A stretch of 64,000 bases of DNA from contig NZ_JALJXP010000019.1 in the NCBI RefSeq assembly GCF_024170165.1, positions 56,139 through 120,138 on the forward strand, read 5' to 3'. Of the stretch, positions 44,426-53,909 are shown piece by piece. The first letter of the stretch is position 1, and each line of letters begins with the position of its first letter. Below the pieces are notes generated by a model. That model ran no database searches and had not been told where the DNA came from. It saw only the letters and a list, made by a program, of their open reading frames with translations. Made by a program: the position numbers and the translations under genes. This DNA comes from Pseudomonas nitroreducens. GTDB taxonomy: Bacteria > Pseudomonadota > Gammaproteobacteria > Pseudomonadales > Pseudomonadaceae.

Positions 44426-47400
44426 CAGCCACGCTCCGCCGGGTCGATGCTGTTCACGTCCAGGCCGTGGCGCTGCCGCCAGTTGGCCCAGCGCGCGGCC
44501 AGGCGGTCGAAGTACAGGTAGATCACCGGCGTGGTGAACAGCGTCAGCAGCTGGCTGACCAGCAGGCCGCCAACCATGGTCACGCCCAGCGGTTGGCGCA
44601 GCTCGGCGCCGGCACCGCCGGCGAGCATCAGCGGCAGCGCGCCCAGCAGCGCGGCCATGGTGGTCATCAGGATCGGCCGGAAGCGCAGCAGGCACGCCTG
44701 GTAGATCGCCTCATGGGGCGGCTTGCCCTCGTTGCGTTCGGCGTCCAGGGCGAAGTCGATCATCATGATCGCGTTCTTCTTGACGATGCCGATCAGCAGG
44801 ATGATGCCGATGATCGCCACGATGCCGATGTCCTGCCCCGAGAGCATCAGCGCCAGCAGCGCGCCCACGCCCGCCGAGGGCAGCGTGGAGAGAATGGTCA
44901 CCGGGTGGATGAAGCTCTCGTAGAGGATGCCCAGCACGATGTACATGGTGACGATGGAAGCCAGTACCAGCAGCAGGGTGTTGGACAGCGAGGCCTCGAA
45001 CGCCTGGGCCGCACCACGGAAACTGCCCTGCAGGCTGACGGGCATTTCCATCTGCGCCTCGACGTCGCGGATCGCCTGCACTGCCTCGCCGAGGGCGACG
45101 CCCTTGGCCAGGTTGAAGGAGATGGTCGCGGCCGGGAACTGGGCGATGTGGTTGACCGCCAGCAGGGTGTGGCGCTCCTCGACCTTGGCCAGGCTCGACA
45201 GGCGCACCTGGGTACCGTCGCTGGATGGCACGTAGAGGTTCTCCAGCGACTGCGGGCCGATCTGGAATTCCGGCGCCACCTCCAGCACCACGCGGTACTG
45301 CGTGGCCTGGGTGAAGATGGTGGAGATCAGCCGCTGGCCGAAGGCGTTGTACAGCACGCTGTCGATGTTCGACAGGCTCACGCCCAGGCGCGAAGCAGTG
45401 TCGCGGTCGATGTTGATGTAGGCCTGCAGGCCCTTGTCCTGCCAGTCGGTAGCCACGTCGGCCAGCTCCGGCAGTTGCTGCAGGCGGTCCACCAGGCGCG
45501 GCACCCAGTCGGCGAGGACCTCCGGGTCGGCATCCTGCAGGGTGAACTGGTACTGGGTGCGGGCGATGCGGTCCTCGATGGTGAGGTCCTGCACCGGCTG
45601 CATGTACAGCTTGATGCCGGCGATCTGGTCCAGCTCCGGCTGCAGGCGATGGATCACCTCGCTGGCGGTCACGTCACGCTCGGCGTGCGGCTTGAGGTTG
45701 ATCAGCAGGCGCCCGGTGTTGAGGGTGGCGTTGGTGCCGTCGACGCCGATGAACGAGGACAGGCTTTGCACCGCCGGATCCTTCAGCACGATCTTCGCCA
45801 GGTCCTGCTGGCGGCTGGCCATGGACTGGAACGAGATCGACTGCGGCGCCTCGGCGATGCCCTGGATCACCCCGGTGTCCTGCACCGGGAAGAAGCCCTT
45901 GGGCATGAAGAGGTACAGCGCCGCGGTGAGCACCACGGTGCCGATGGCCACCAGCAGGGTCAGCGGCTGATGGCGCAGCACCACGCGCAGGGCGGCGGCG
46001 TAGCGCTCGATCAGGTTGTCGATGAAGCGCCCGGCGGCGCGGGCGAAGCGCCCTTCCTTCTCCGGCTCGACGTGGCGCAGCAGCTTGGCGCTGAGCATCG
46101 GCGTCAGGGTCAGGGAAACGAAGCCGGAGATCAGGATCGCCACCGCCAGGGTGATGGCGAATTCGCGGAACAGCCGCCCGGCCACGTCGCCCATGAACAG
46201 CAGCGGGATCAGCACGGCGATCAGCGAGAAGGTCAGCGAGATGATGGTGAAGCCGATCTGCTTGGAACCCTTGAGCGCAGCCTCCAGTGGCGGGTCGCCC
46301 TTCTCCAGGTAACGCGCGATGTTCTCCACCATGACGATGGCGTCGTCCACCACGAAGCCGGTGGCGATGGTCAGCGCCATCAGCGTCAGGTTGTTGATCG
46401 AGAAGCCTGCGAGGTACATCACGCCGAAGGTGCCGATCAGCGACAACGGCACGGCGAAGCTGGGGATCAGCGTCGCGGAGATATTGCGCAGGAACAGGAA
46501 GGTGACCATCACCACCAGGCAGACGGCGAGGAACAGCTCGAACTGCACGTCCGCCACCGAGGCGCGGATGGTCGTGGTGCGGTCGGTGAGCACCGTCACT
46601 TCCAGGCTGCCGGGCAGGGTCGCCTGCAACTGCGGGAGCATCTTCTTGATGCTGTCGACCACCTCGATGACGTTGGCGCCCGGCTGGCGCTGGATGTTCA
46701 GCACCACCGCCGGCGAGGTGTTGGCCCAGGCGGCCAGGCGCACGTTCTCGGCGTCATCCTCGACGCTGGCCACGTCGCGCACGCGCAGCGGCGAGCCGTT
46801 CTTGTAGGCGATGATCAGGTCGCGGTAGGCGTCGGCGGACTTGAGCTGGTCGTTGGCGTCCAGGGTCGAGGAGCGGGTCGGACCGTCGAAGCTGCCCTTG
46901 GGGCCGTTGAGGTTGTTGTTGGTGACGGTGGTCTGCAGGTCCTGCAGGCTCAGGCCGGCGGCCGCCAGCGCACCAGGGTTGGCGCGGATGCGCACGGCCG
47001 GGCGCTGGCCGCCGCTGATGCTGACCAGGCCAACGCCGGAAATCTGCGAGATTTTCTGCGCGAGACGCGTGTCCACCAGGTCCTGGATCTGCGGCAGCGG
47101 CATGTCCGGGGACATCACCGCCAGGGTCAGGATCGGTGCGTCCGCCGGGTTCACCTTGCTGTACACCGGCTGGTTCGGCAGGTCCTTGGGCAGCAGGCTC
47201 TGCGCGGTGTTGATCGCCGCCTGGACTTCCTGCTCGGCGACGTCGAGGTTGATCTGCAGGCTGAACTGCAGGGTGATCACCGAGGCGCCACCGGAGCTGG
47301 TGGAGGACATCTCGTTCAGGCCGGGAATCTGCCCCAGCTGGTTCTCCAGCGGCGCGGTCACCGAGGAGGTCATGATGTCCGGGCTGGCGCCGGGGTACAG

Positions 47401-47547
47401 GGTCACCACCTGGATGGTCGGGTAGTCCACTTCCGGCAAGGCCGAGATCGGCAGGAAGCGGTAGGCGATGATCCCCGACAGCAGGATCGCCACCATCAGC
47501 AGCGTGGTGGCGACCGGCCGCAGGATGAACAGGCGGGACGGGTTCAT
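44425..47547 (-). CDS. muxB: MuxB, RND efflux pump subunit
   Basis: RND transporter of 1040 residues, MdtB type: [26 protein letters not shown] start, [21 protein letters not shown] proton site, C-terminal [22 protein letters not shown]. Its two-gene partnership with MuxC distinguishes this system from single-RND pumps such as MexF. Start overlaps the muxA stop in an ATGA. Confidence 0.92.
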   Translation of the reverse strand: MNPSRLFILRPVATTLLMVAILLSGIIAYRFLPISALPEVDYPTIQVVTLYPGASPDIMTSSVTAPLENQLGQIPGLNEMSSTSSGGASVITLQFSLQINLDVAEQEVQAAINTAQSLLPKDLPNQPVYSKVNPADAPILTLAVMSPDMPLPQIQDLVDTRLAQKISQISGVGLVSISGGQRPAVRIRANPGALAAAGLSLQDLQTTVTNNNLNGPKGSFDGPTRSSTLDANDQLKSADAYRDLIIAYKNGSPLRVRDVASVEDDAENVRLAAWANTSPAVVLNIQRQPGANVIEVVDSIKKMLPQLQATLPGSLEVTVLTDRTTTIRASVADVQFELFLAVCLVVMVTFLFLRNISATLIPSFAVPLSLIGTFGVMYLAGFSINNLTLMALTIATGFVVDDAIVMVENIARYLEKGDPPLEAALKGSKQIGFTIISLTFSLIAVLIPLLFMGDVAGRLFREFAITLAVAILISGFVSLTLTPMLSAKLLRHVEPEKEGRFARAAGRFIDNLIERYAAALRVVLRHQPLTLLVAIGTVVLTAALYLFMPKGFFPVQDTGVIQGIAEAPQSISFQSMASRQQDLAKIVLKDPAVQSLSSFIGVDGTNATLNTGRLLINLKPHAERDVTASEVIHRLQPELDQIAGIKLYMQPVQDLTIEDRIARTQYQFTLQDADPEVLADWVPRLVDRLQQLPELADVATDWQDKGLQAYINIDRDTASRLGVSLSNIDSVLYNAFGQRLISTIFTQATQYRVVLEVAPEFQIGPQSLENLYVPSSDGTQVRLSSLAKVEERHTLLAVNHIAQFPAATISFNLAKGVALGEAVQAIRDVEAQMEMPVSLQGSFRGAAQAFEASLSNTLLLVLASIVTMYIVLGILYESFIHPVTILSTLPSAGVGALLALMLSGQDIGIVAIIGIILLIGIVKKNAIMMIDFALDAERNEGKPPHEAIYQACLLRFRPILMTTMAALLGALPLMLAGGAGAELRQPLGVTMVGGLLVSQLLTLFTTPVIYLYFDRLAARWANWRQRHGLDVNSIDPAERG

Positions 47548-48842
47548 TCGCTCTTACCGCTGTCCTGGACCGGGGTGTCCGAGCCAAAGGGCTTGGCGGT
47601 GGACTTGTCGCCCTCCTCGGTGGCGGCCGCACGGGCCTTCTCGTCGGAGGTGGCGATATTCATGCGGGTGCCGTCGCGCAGGCGGTCGGTGCCCTCGACG
47701 ACCACGCGGTCGCCTTCCTTCAGGCCCTCGGTGACCACCACGCGCTCGCTCTCGCTGGTGCCCAGGGTGACCAGCTGGCGCTTGGCCTTGCTCTCCTCCC
47801 CCACCAAATAGACGTAGGTGCCGTCGTTGCCGCGCTGCACGGCGTTGGCCGGGATGGTCAGCACGCCCGGCAGGGTTTCGGCGAGCAGGCGCACGTTGAC
47901 GAACTGGTTGGGGAACAGCTTGTGGTCGGCGTTCTCGAAGCCGGCCTTGAGCTTGACGGTGCCGGTGGTGGTGTCGATCTGGTTGTCCAGGGTCTTCAGC
48001 ACGCCGGTGGCCAGGGTCTGGTTCTGGTTGCGATCCAGCGCCTCGACCGGCACCGGCTGGTTGCCATACAGCTCGCGGGCGATGGTGCCCAGTTGCTGCT
48101 GCGGCAGGCTGAACACCACGGAGATCGGCTTGACCTGGGTGATCACCACCAGCGGCGTGGTGTCGCCGGAGGTGACCAGGTTGCCCACGTCCACCTGGCG
48201 CAGGCCGACGCGACCGGCGATGGGCGCGCGCACCTGGGTGAACTCGAGGTTGAGCTTGGCGTCGGCGACCTGGCCCTGGTTGGTCTTCAGGGTGCCTTCG
48301 TACTGACGGACCTGGGCTTCCTGGGTGTCCAGGGTCTGCTTGGCGATGGAGTCCTCGGCATACAGGCCCTTGTAGCGGGCCAGGTCGATCTGCGCGTTCT
48401 TCAGTTGCGCCTGGTTCTGCAGCAGGGTGCCCTGGGCCTGATCCAGCGCGGCCTGGAACGGACGTGGGTCGATCACCGCGAGCACATCGCCGGCCTTCAC
48501 TTCCTGACCTTCCTGGAACGGCACCTTGACCAGCTGGCCGCTGACCCGCGCGCGGACGTTGACGGTGTTGTAGGCCGTCACCGTGCCCAGTGCGTGGTAA
48601 TGCACCGGCAGGTCACCCTTGACCACCGGCGCGACGCTGACGGTCACCGCCGTGCCGCCCTGCCCCGCGGCCATCTGCCCAGGACCCGGGCGCCCGCCAC
48701 GTCCACCCTGGGCCGCCGGTGCTCCCGAAGACGTCGAGTGCAGCCACATGATCAGCCCCACCACGGCGGCGAACAGCAGCGCGGTGATGAGCCAGGGGCG
48801 CAGGGTGCGAAGTTTCGAGGGCGATCCGTTGCTTGCAGTCAT
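47544..48842 (-). CDS. muxA: MuxA, RND efflux periplasmic adaptor
   Basis: Membrane-fusion protein of 432 residues with an N-terminal anchor helix ([22 protein letters not shown], about 13-34) and a Gly-rich linker ([18 protein letters not shown]). Lipoyl halves follow ([35 protein letters not shown] and [23 protein letters not shown]), then a barrel and membrane-proximal domain. Start ATG 48842; the upstream in-frame part is leader. First gene of the operon, preceded by three phased TTTACC repeats. Confidence 0.92.
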   Translation of the reverse strand: MTASNGSPSKLRTLRPWLITALLFAAVVGLIMWLHSTSSGAPAAQGGRGGRPGPGQMAAGQGGTAVTVSVAPVVKGDLPVHYHALGTVTAYNTVNVRARVSGQLVKVPFQEGQEVKAGDVLAVIDPRPFQAALDQAQGTLLQNQAQLKNAQIDLARYKGLYAEDSIAKQTLDTQEAQVRQYEGTLKTNQGQVADAKLNLEFTQVRAPIAGRVGLRQVDVGNLVTSGDTTPLVVITQVKPISVVFSLPQQQLGTIARELYGNQPVPVEALDRNQNQTLATGVLKTLDNQIDTTTGTVKLKAGFENADHKLFPNQFVNVRLLAETLPGVLTIPANAVQRGNDGTYVYLVGEESKAKRQLVTLGTSESERVVVTEGLKEGDRVVVEGTDRLRDGTRMNIATSDEKARAAATEEGDKSTAKPFGSDTPVQDSGKSE

Positions 48843-48934
48843 GGGGCTTCGTCTTGTTGAAAAGGGGCTTGGCGCAAAAAAGTGAGAATAGCGAGGCTGA
48901 ACGATAAGCACAGCAACGCCGCAGGCAAAGTCTC

Positions 48935-48962
48935 TTTACCCGCTATTTACCTTTGATTTACC
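48935..48962 (-). promoter_or_regulatory. Triple CpxR-like box upstream of muxA
   Basis: On the minus strand GGTAAA occurs three times at an exact 11-base period (48957-48962, 48946-48951, 48935-48940), that is, GTAAA-N6-GTAAA-N6-GTAAA. CpxR boxes are GTAAA repeats with spacing of about 4-8 bases. It lies 93-120 bases upstream of the muxA start. Confidence 0.6.
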
Positions 48963-48998
48963 GGGAGTTACGAATTGCCGGGGCATTGCGACCCGGAA

Positions 48999-49023
48999 AT
49001 GGCGCGGGAGGTTCCCGCGCCAT
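48999..49023 (-). terminator. Possible tpx terminator hairpin
   Basis: Stem ATGGCGCGGGA-GGT-TCCCGCGCCAT about 50 bases past the tpx stop. There is no clear T tract on the minus strand, so it may only protect the mRNA end. Confidence 0.45.
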
Positions 49024-49073
49024 TGGAGCCTGTCCTGGAGGACTGGCCCGGCGCCCCTACGAGCGCAGCAGCA

Positions 49074-49574
49074 TCAGGCCAGGGCGGCGATGGCGGCGGC
49101 GTAGTTCGGCTCGTCGGCGATCTCGCCGACCAGCTCGCTGTGCAGCACCTTGTTCTGCTCGTCCAGCACCACGACAGCGCGGGCAGCCAGGCCGGCCAGC
49201 GGGCCGTCGGCGATGGCCACGCCGTAGTTGGCGAGGAACTCGCGGCCACGCAGGGTGGACAGGTTCACCACGTTCTCCAGGCCTTCGGCGCCGCAGAAGC
49301 GCGCCTGGGCGAACGGCAGGTCGGCGGAAACGCACAGTACGACAGTGTTGGCCAGCTTGCTGGCCTCAGCGTTGAACTTGCGCACGGAGGTGGCGCAGGT
49401 CGGGGTATCGACGCTGGGGAAGATGTTCAGCACCTTGCGCTTGCCAGCGTAGGTTTCCAGGGTGACGTCGGACAGGTTGCCGGCGACCAGCGACAGGGCC
49501 GGAGCCTGTTCGCCTTTCTGCGGCAGCTTGCCGTCGACGGAAACCGGGTTGCCCTTGAGGGTGACTTGAGCCAT
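49074..49574 (-). CDS. tpx: Thiol peroxidase Tpx
   Basis: Periplasmic or cytoplasmic atypical 2-Cys peroxiredoxin of 166 residues that reduces peroxides using thioredoxin. The peroxidatic cysteine is Cys60 ([18 protein letters not shown]) and the resolving cysteine Cys94 (ARFCGAEG), the spacing of E. coli Tpx (61 and 95). No signal peptide is visible, so this copy should be cytoplasmic. It stands next to muxA as in P. aeruginosa. Confidence 0.95.
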   Translation of the reverse strand: MAQVTLKGNPVSVDGKLPQKGEQAPALSLVAGNLSDVTLETYAGKRKVLNIFPSVDTPTCATSVRKFNAEASKLANTVVLCVSADLPFAQARFCGAEGLENVVNLSTLRGREFLANYGVAIADGPLAGLAARAVVVLDEQNKVLHSELVGEIADEPNYAAAIAALA

Positions 49575-49751
49575 TGCTTGGGTCCTTCTGTGAGGGATGG
49601 CGGCGCCGGCGGGTTGCCAGCGCCGCGGGAGGATTCGGGGCCGGGGCAGATGCTAGCACGACTTTCCCGAGCACAAGGCTCGGACATGCACCCGGGCCCT
49701 TCAGGATCGACAGCCCCGGGATCAACGGCCTCGCCCTCCCTCAGACCCGGC

Positions 49752-50060
49752 TCAGGCAGCAGCGGCCAAGGCAGCGCCCACGCAAGGCTGATCGTGGAAC
49801 CCGCGCGGCAGGCGCTGGCTGCCCGGCATGGCGGCCAGGCGTTTTTCCCAGAAGCTGCGCCAGTCGTTGTGCACGGCGGCGGCGCGGGCCTTGCGCTGGG
49901 CACGGCGCGCGGCGTTGCGCGCATCGCGGCGGGCCTCCTTGTAGACCTCGGTGTTGCGGCAGCTCCGGCATTTCACCCGGTTCAGTTCGGTGGTGGATTC
50001 CAGGTGTTTGCCCGCGTGCCCGCAAGCCAGGTGCCCCTTGACCTTGTAGTGAGTGACCAT
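49752..50060 (-). CDS. Small basic zinc-ribbon-like protein
   Basis: Protein of 102 residues. ACGH near residue 13 and CRSC at 31-34 form a possible zinc knuckle (Cys-x-His ... Cys-x-x-Cys). An arginine/alanine-rich helix follows (ARRDARNAARRAQRKARAAAV), then WRSFWEKRLAAMPG. Ribosome site GGGAGA lies eight bases before ATG 50060. An overlapping frame (49741-50121) is rejected as its mirror. Possibly RNA- or DNA-associated; function unknown. Confidence 0.6.
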   Translation of the reverse strand: MVTHYKVKGHLACGHAGKHLESTTELNRVKCRSCRNTEVYKEARRDARNAARRAQRKARAAAVHNDWRSFWEKRLAAMPGSQRLPRGFHDQPCVGAALAAAA

Positions 50061-50204
50061 CGCAGATTCTCCCTGTCCGGCGAGCGCACCCTCGCCGCTT
50101 GGCGGCGTCGCAGTCAGGCAATCGGTGCGTGCCGGCTGACTGCGACGTTCAGGGAGTTGGACGCGCCGCTGCGCGGGCAGGTTCGAAATTTCTCTCGTGC
50201 CGCC

Positions 50205-50594
50205 TCACTCCTCCAGATGGCAGACGCAGCACAGCTTGTTGCCATCCAGATCGCGCACATAGGCCCCGTAGTAGGTCGGCGAGTAATTCAGGCGCAGGCC
50301 CGGCGCCCCTTCGTCGACACCACCCAGCTGCACGGCGCGGGCATGGAAGCTGTCGACCTGGTGCCGGGTGCGCGCCTCGAAGGCAACCAGGCTGCCATTG
50401 CCGATACAGGCGGGCTGGCCGTCGATGGGCTCATAGACACAGAACACCACGTCACTGTCCGGGTGAGCGAAGATCGCCCGCTCAGGCGCATGGCGCTGCG
50501 CCTTGAGGACGATCCCCAGGGGGCCGAGCACCTTGCCGTAGAAGTCGATGGCGCGCGGCAGGTCATTGGTGCCGACGGTGATATGGCTGAACAT
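50205..50594 (-). CDS. VOC-fold (glyoxalase-type) protein
   Basis: Protein of 129 residues from the VOC superfamily: MFSHITVGTNDLPRAIDFYGKVLGPLGI at the front and the C-terminal half ending YGAYVRDLDGNKLCCVCHLEE. The last module keeps the Asp-Gly-Asn-Lys turn, but the glutamate metal ligand seen in glyoxalases is not obvious there. ATG 50594 is preferred over a GTG nine bases upstream because AGGAGG is well spaced from it. It precedes a second VOC-type gene by 22 bases. Confidence 0.8.
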   Translation of the reverse strand: MFSHITVGTNDLPRAIDFYGKVLGPLGIVLKAQRHAPERAIFAHPDSDVVFCVYEPIDGQPACIGNGSLVAFEARTRHQVDSFHARAVQLGGVDEGAPGLRLNYSPTYYGAYVRDLDGNKLCCVCHLEE

Positions 50595-50616
50595 GCCGCG
50601 CACCCTCCTCGCTCAA

Positions 50617-51126
50617 CTACCGCGCCTGGTTACCAGCATGGGCGCGCTCGATGGCGGCCATGTCCAGCTTCTTCATGCCCATCACTGCCTGCAGCGTGCG
50701 GCTGGCCTTGGCCTTGTCCGGGTCGGCGACCATGTCGCCGACGTGGCGCGGGCAGATCTGCCAGGACACCCCGTAGCGATCCTTCAGCCAGCCGCAGATC
50801 TGCGCTTCCACCGGGCCGCCGGCGCCGAGCTTGTCCCAGAAATGGTCGATCTCCTTCTGGCTATCGCACATCACCTGCAGCGACAGCGCCTCGGTGAAGT
50901 TGAAGGCCGGTCCGCCGTTCAGCGCGATGAAGGTCTGGCCATCCAGCTCGAACTCCACCGTCAGCACCGAACCGGGCACACCGCCATGGCGGTCCTTCTC
51001 GGCTTCGGGGTAGTAGGCAGTCTGGACGATCCGCGAATTGGGGAAGATGGCGACATAGAACTCGGCCGCCTCCTCGGCCTTGCCGTCGAACCACAGGCAG
51101 GGGGTGACGCGTTGCAGGCTGGACAT
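50617..51126 (-). CDS. VOC-fold PhnB-like protein
   Basis: Protein of 169 residues of the 3-demethylubiquinone-9 methyltransferase-like VOC family (PhnB/YjdN type). It reads TPCLWFDGKAEEAAEFYVAIFPNSRI, then GQTFIALNGGPAFNFTEALSLQVMCDSQKEIDHFWDKL and GVSWQICP. These proteins bind small ligands or act on them, and despite the family name methyltransferase activity is not supported. Start ATG 51126. Probably cotranscribed with the adjacent VOC gene. Confidence 0.83.
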   Translation of the reverse strand: MSSLQRVTPCLWFDGKAEEAAEFYVAIFPNSRIVQTAYYPEAEKDRHGGVPGSVLTVEFELDGQTFIALNGGPAFNFTEALSLQVMCDSQKEIDHFWDKLGAGGPVEAQICGWLKDRYGVSWQICPRHVGDMVADPDKAKASRTLQAVMGMKKLDMAAIERAHAGNQAR

Positions 51127-51490
51127 CGTGACTCTCCTGATTCTCGCGGTCGGCATGACCGCCATGCAGCTTGGTCGCCTGGGCGACGGCGGAATCGACA
51201 AGTCTAGGCGGACTTTCGCATTGCACCGGACGACCGGTCGGGCGGCATGTGGCAGCGGGGTGCGGGGTGCGGGGTGCGGAATCAGGGTAAGTGCCGCGAG
51301 CGATTGGACGCCTTTTGACTCCCTGTAAAGTCCTGCGCTGTGCTCACGCCCCTCTCCCCCGCCCTATCCCTGAAGGGAGAGGGAGCCGATCGGCGCGAGA
51401 TATGGACTCACCGGCAGCCGGCGAGCGAGGTGCTATCAGAGCGCGCCGGACAGTCCCCTCTCCCTTCAGGGAGAGGGTTAGGGAGAGGGA
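51127..51490. other. 364-base gap with repeats
   Basis: Between the PhnB-like gene and the YcaO gene. It contains a short GC-rich tandem array (three GCGGGGT units near 51255-51277) and the inverted CCCTCTCCC pair (51350-51490), whose right end reaches the YcaO stop. No gene seen. Confidence 0.65.
51350..51490. repeat. CCCTCTCCC-type inverted repeat pair
   Basis: Left module CCCTCTCCCCCGCCCTATCCC-TGAAGGGAGAGGG, a spacer of about 70 bases, then CCCTCTCCCTTCAGGGAGAGG and TTAGGGAGAGGGA. Same arrangement as 4498-4650; the last bases abut the downstream gene's stop. Confidence 0.7.
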
Positions 51491-53689
51491 TTAGCGCCCA
51501 ACCGCCCGAGCCCGTGCCTGGTGCAGCTTCTTGTAGCTCTCGATCAGGCGCAGGTGCTTGTCGAGGCCTTCCAGCCTGGTGCTGGTGGGCGTCAGGCCAT
51601 AGAAACGCACGCTGCCGTCCAGCGAACCGAGCACCGCGTCCATGCGCTCATTGCCGAACATGCGGCGGAAGTTGGCTTCGAAGTCGGCCATCTCCAGTTC
51701 CTCGTCCAGGTGCACGTCCAGCGCCGCGTTGAGCGCCTGGTAGAACAGCCCGCGCTCGACGGTGTTGTCGTTGTACTGGAGGTACATCTCCACCAGTTCC
51801 TTGGCCGTCTCGAAGCGTTTCGCCACGAGGTTGATCAGCAGCTTCAGCTCAAGGATGGTCAGCTGGCCCCAGACGGTGTTGTCGTCGAACTCGATGCCGA
51901 TCAGCGTGGTGATGTCGGTGTACTCGTCCACCTCGCAGGCTTCCAGACGCTTGAGCAGCGACTTGAGGCGGACGATGTTGAGGCTGTGCAGGTTGAGGAT
52001 GTCCGAGCGGAACGCCAGTGCCTTGTTGGTGTTGTCCCAGATCAGGTCTTCCACCGGGTAGATTTCCGAGTAGCCCGGCACCAGGACACGGCAGGCGGTG
52101 GCGCCCAGGTGCTCGTAGACGGCCATATAGACCTCCTTGCCCTGCTCCTCGAGGATGCCGAACAGAGTCCGGGCTTCCTGCAGGTTCGAATCCTCACCAT
52201 GGCCGGAGAAGTCCCACTCGACGAACTCGTAATCCGCCTTGGCGCTGAAGAAGCGCCACGACACCACGCCGCTGGAGTCGATGAAGTGTTCGACGAAGTT
52301 GTTCGGCTCGGTCAGCGCCTGGCTTTCGAAGGTCGGCTTGGGCAGGTCGTTGAGGCCCTCGAAGCTGCGGCCCTGGAGCAGCTCGGTGAGGCTGCGTTCC
52401 AGCGCCACTTCGAAGCTCGGGTGGGCGCCGAAGGAGGCGAACACGCCGCCGGTGCGCGGGTTCATCAGGGTCACGCACATCACCGGGAATTCGCCGCCCA
52501 GCGAAGCATCCTTGACCAGCACCGGGAAGCCCTGCTCCTCCAGGCCCTTGATGCCGGCGACGATGCCCGGGTACTTGGCCAGCACCTCTTGCGGTACGTC
52601 CGGCAGCGCCAGTTCGCCTTCGAGGATTTCACGCTTCACCGCGCGCTCGAAGATTTCCGACAGGCACTGCACCTGCGCCTCGGCCAGGGTGTTGCCGGCG
52701 CTCATGCCGTTGGAGAGGTAGAGGTTCTCGATCAGGTTGGACGGGAAGTACACCGTCTCGCCGTCGGACTGGCGCACGAACGGCAGCGAACAGATGCCGC
52801 GTTCGGTGTTGCCCGAGTTGGTGTCGTAGAGGTGCGAACCGCGCAGCTCGCCATCCGGGTTGTAGATCTCCAGGCAATACCCGTCGAGGATCTCCTCCGG
52901 CAACTCGTCCTTGGCACCCGGCTTGAACCAGCGCTCGTCGGGGTAGTGCACGAACGGCGCGTTGGCGATCTCCTCGCCCCAGAACTGGTCGTTGTAGAAG
53001 AAGTTGCAGTTCAGTCGCTCGATGAACTCGCCCAGCGCCGAGGCCAGTGCGCTTTCCTTGGTAGCGCCCTTGCCGTTGGTGAAGCACATCGGCGACTGCG
53101 CATCGCGGATGTGCAGCGACCAGACGTTGGGCACGATGTTGCGCCAGGAGGCGATCTCGATCTTCATCCCCAGGCCGGCGAGGATTTCCGACATGTTGGC
53201 GATGGTCTGCTCCAGCGGCAGGTCCTTGCCCTGGATATAGGTGCTGGCGCCGGCGGCGGTGCTCGGCATCAGCAGCGCCTGGGCGTCGGCGTCGAGGTTC
53301 TCGACTTCCTCGATGACGAAGTCCGGTCCGGTCTGCACCACCTTCTTCACGGTGCAGCGGTCGATGGAGCGCAGGATGCCCTGGCGGTCCTTCTCGGAGA
53401 TGTCCGCCGGCAGTTCCACCTGGATCTTGAAGATCTGCTTGTAGCGGTTCTCCGGGTCGACGATGTTGTTCTGCGACAGACGGATATTGTCCGTGGGGAT
53501 GTCGCGGGTCTGGCAGTAGAGCTTGACGAAGTAGGCCGCGCACAGCGCCGAGGAAGCCAGGAAGTAGTCGAACGGACCCGGTGCCGAACCGTCGCCCTTG
53601 TAGCGGATGGGCTGGTCGGCAATCACCGTGAAGTCGTCGAACTTGGCTTCGAGTCGGAGGTTGTCGAGAAAATTGACCTTGATTTCCAT
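51491..53689 (-). CDS. ycaO: OsmC-YcaO fusion protein
   Basis: Protein of 732 residues. The N-terminal part (about 1-135) is an OsmC-like fold with the conserved LASSALCAAYFVKLYCQTRD cysteine/glutamine stretch and GPFDYFLAS. The rest is a YcaO ATP-binding domain: TNGKGATKESALASALGE and EFIERL, GNTLAEAQVQCLSEIFERAVK, GAHPSFEVALERSLTELLQGR. YcaO proteins activate amides with ATP (thiazoline, thioamide or azoline chemistry) or support RimO methylthiolation. E. coli YcaO has the latter role. No precursor peptide or partner cyclase gene sits next to it, so a housekeeping role is more likely than a natural-product role. Confidence 0.88.
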   Translation of the reverse strand: MEIKVNFLDNLRLEAKFDDFTVIADQPIRYKGDGSAPGPFDYFLASSALCAAYFVKLYCQTRDIPTDNIRLSQNNIVDPENRYKQIFKIQVELPADISEKDRQGILRSIDRCTVKKVVQTGPDFVIEEVENLDADAQALLMPSTAAGASTYIQGKDLPLEQTIANMSEILAGLGMKIEIASWRNIVPNVWSLHIRDAQSPMCFTNGKGATKESALASALGEFIERLNCNFFYNDQFWGEEIANAPFVHYPDERWFKPGAKDELPEEILDGYCLEIYNPDGELRGSHLYDTNSGNTERGICSLPFVRQSDGETVYFPSNLIENLYLSNGMSAGNTLAEAQVQCLSEIFERAVKREILEGELALPDVPQEVLAKYPGIVAGIKGLEEQGFPVLVKDASLGGEFPVMCVTLMNPRTGGVFASFGAHPSFEVALERSLTELLQGRSFEGLNDLPKPTFESQALTEPNNFVEHFIDSSGVVSWRFFSAKADYEFVEWDFSGHGEDSNLQEARTLFGILEEQGKEVYMAVYEHLGATACRVLVPGYSEIYPVEDLIWDNTNKALAFRSDILNLHSLNIVRLKSLLKRLEACEVDEYTDITTLIGIEFDDNTVWGQLTILELKLLINLVAKRFETAKELVEMYLQYNDNTVERGLFYQALNAALDVHLDEELEMADFEANFRRMFGNERMDAVLGSLDGSVRFYGLTPTSTRLEGLDKHLRLIESYKKLHQARARAVGR

Positions 53690-53909
53690 GCGGGCATTAC
53701 CACGAAAAAGGAGAAAGCGAACTGCCCGGCATTATCCGGACAAAAGCGCCGCGGGGATATCCCGACGTGCCCGGCGCCGGTCGGGAAGCCTGTCGCGTGA
53801 AGGATTGGCAGTCGACACCCGGTCGGCTGCAGGCAGCCCGTACGGCCACCCTTGGGGTAAGATGCGCGGCTTTTGCGCCGCCCGGGCGCTCGTCCACGAG
53901 GAATCCACC

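Noticed and set aside
41777..47811. Long plus-strand frames opposite muxC and muxB
   Set aside because: Antisense shadows of the RND genes; composition dominated by His, Gln, Arg and Asp.
49741..50121. Overlapping minus-strand frame covering the zinc-ribbon-like gene
   Set aside because: Arg/Pro-rich frame with no ribosome site; the other frame has cysteine pairs and a clear ribosome site.
51491..53689. YcaO natural-product (azoline) gene cluster
   Set aside because: No precursor peptide, cyclodehydratase partner or dedicated transporter is next to the gene.
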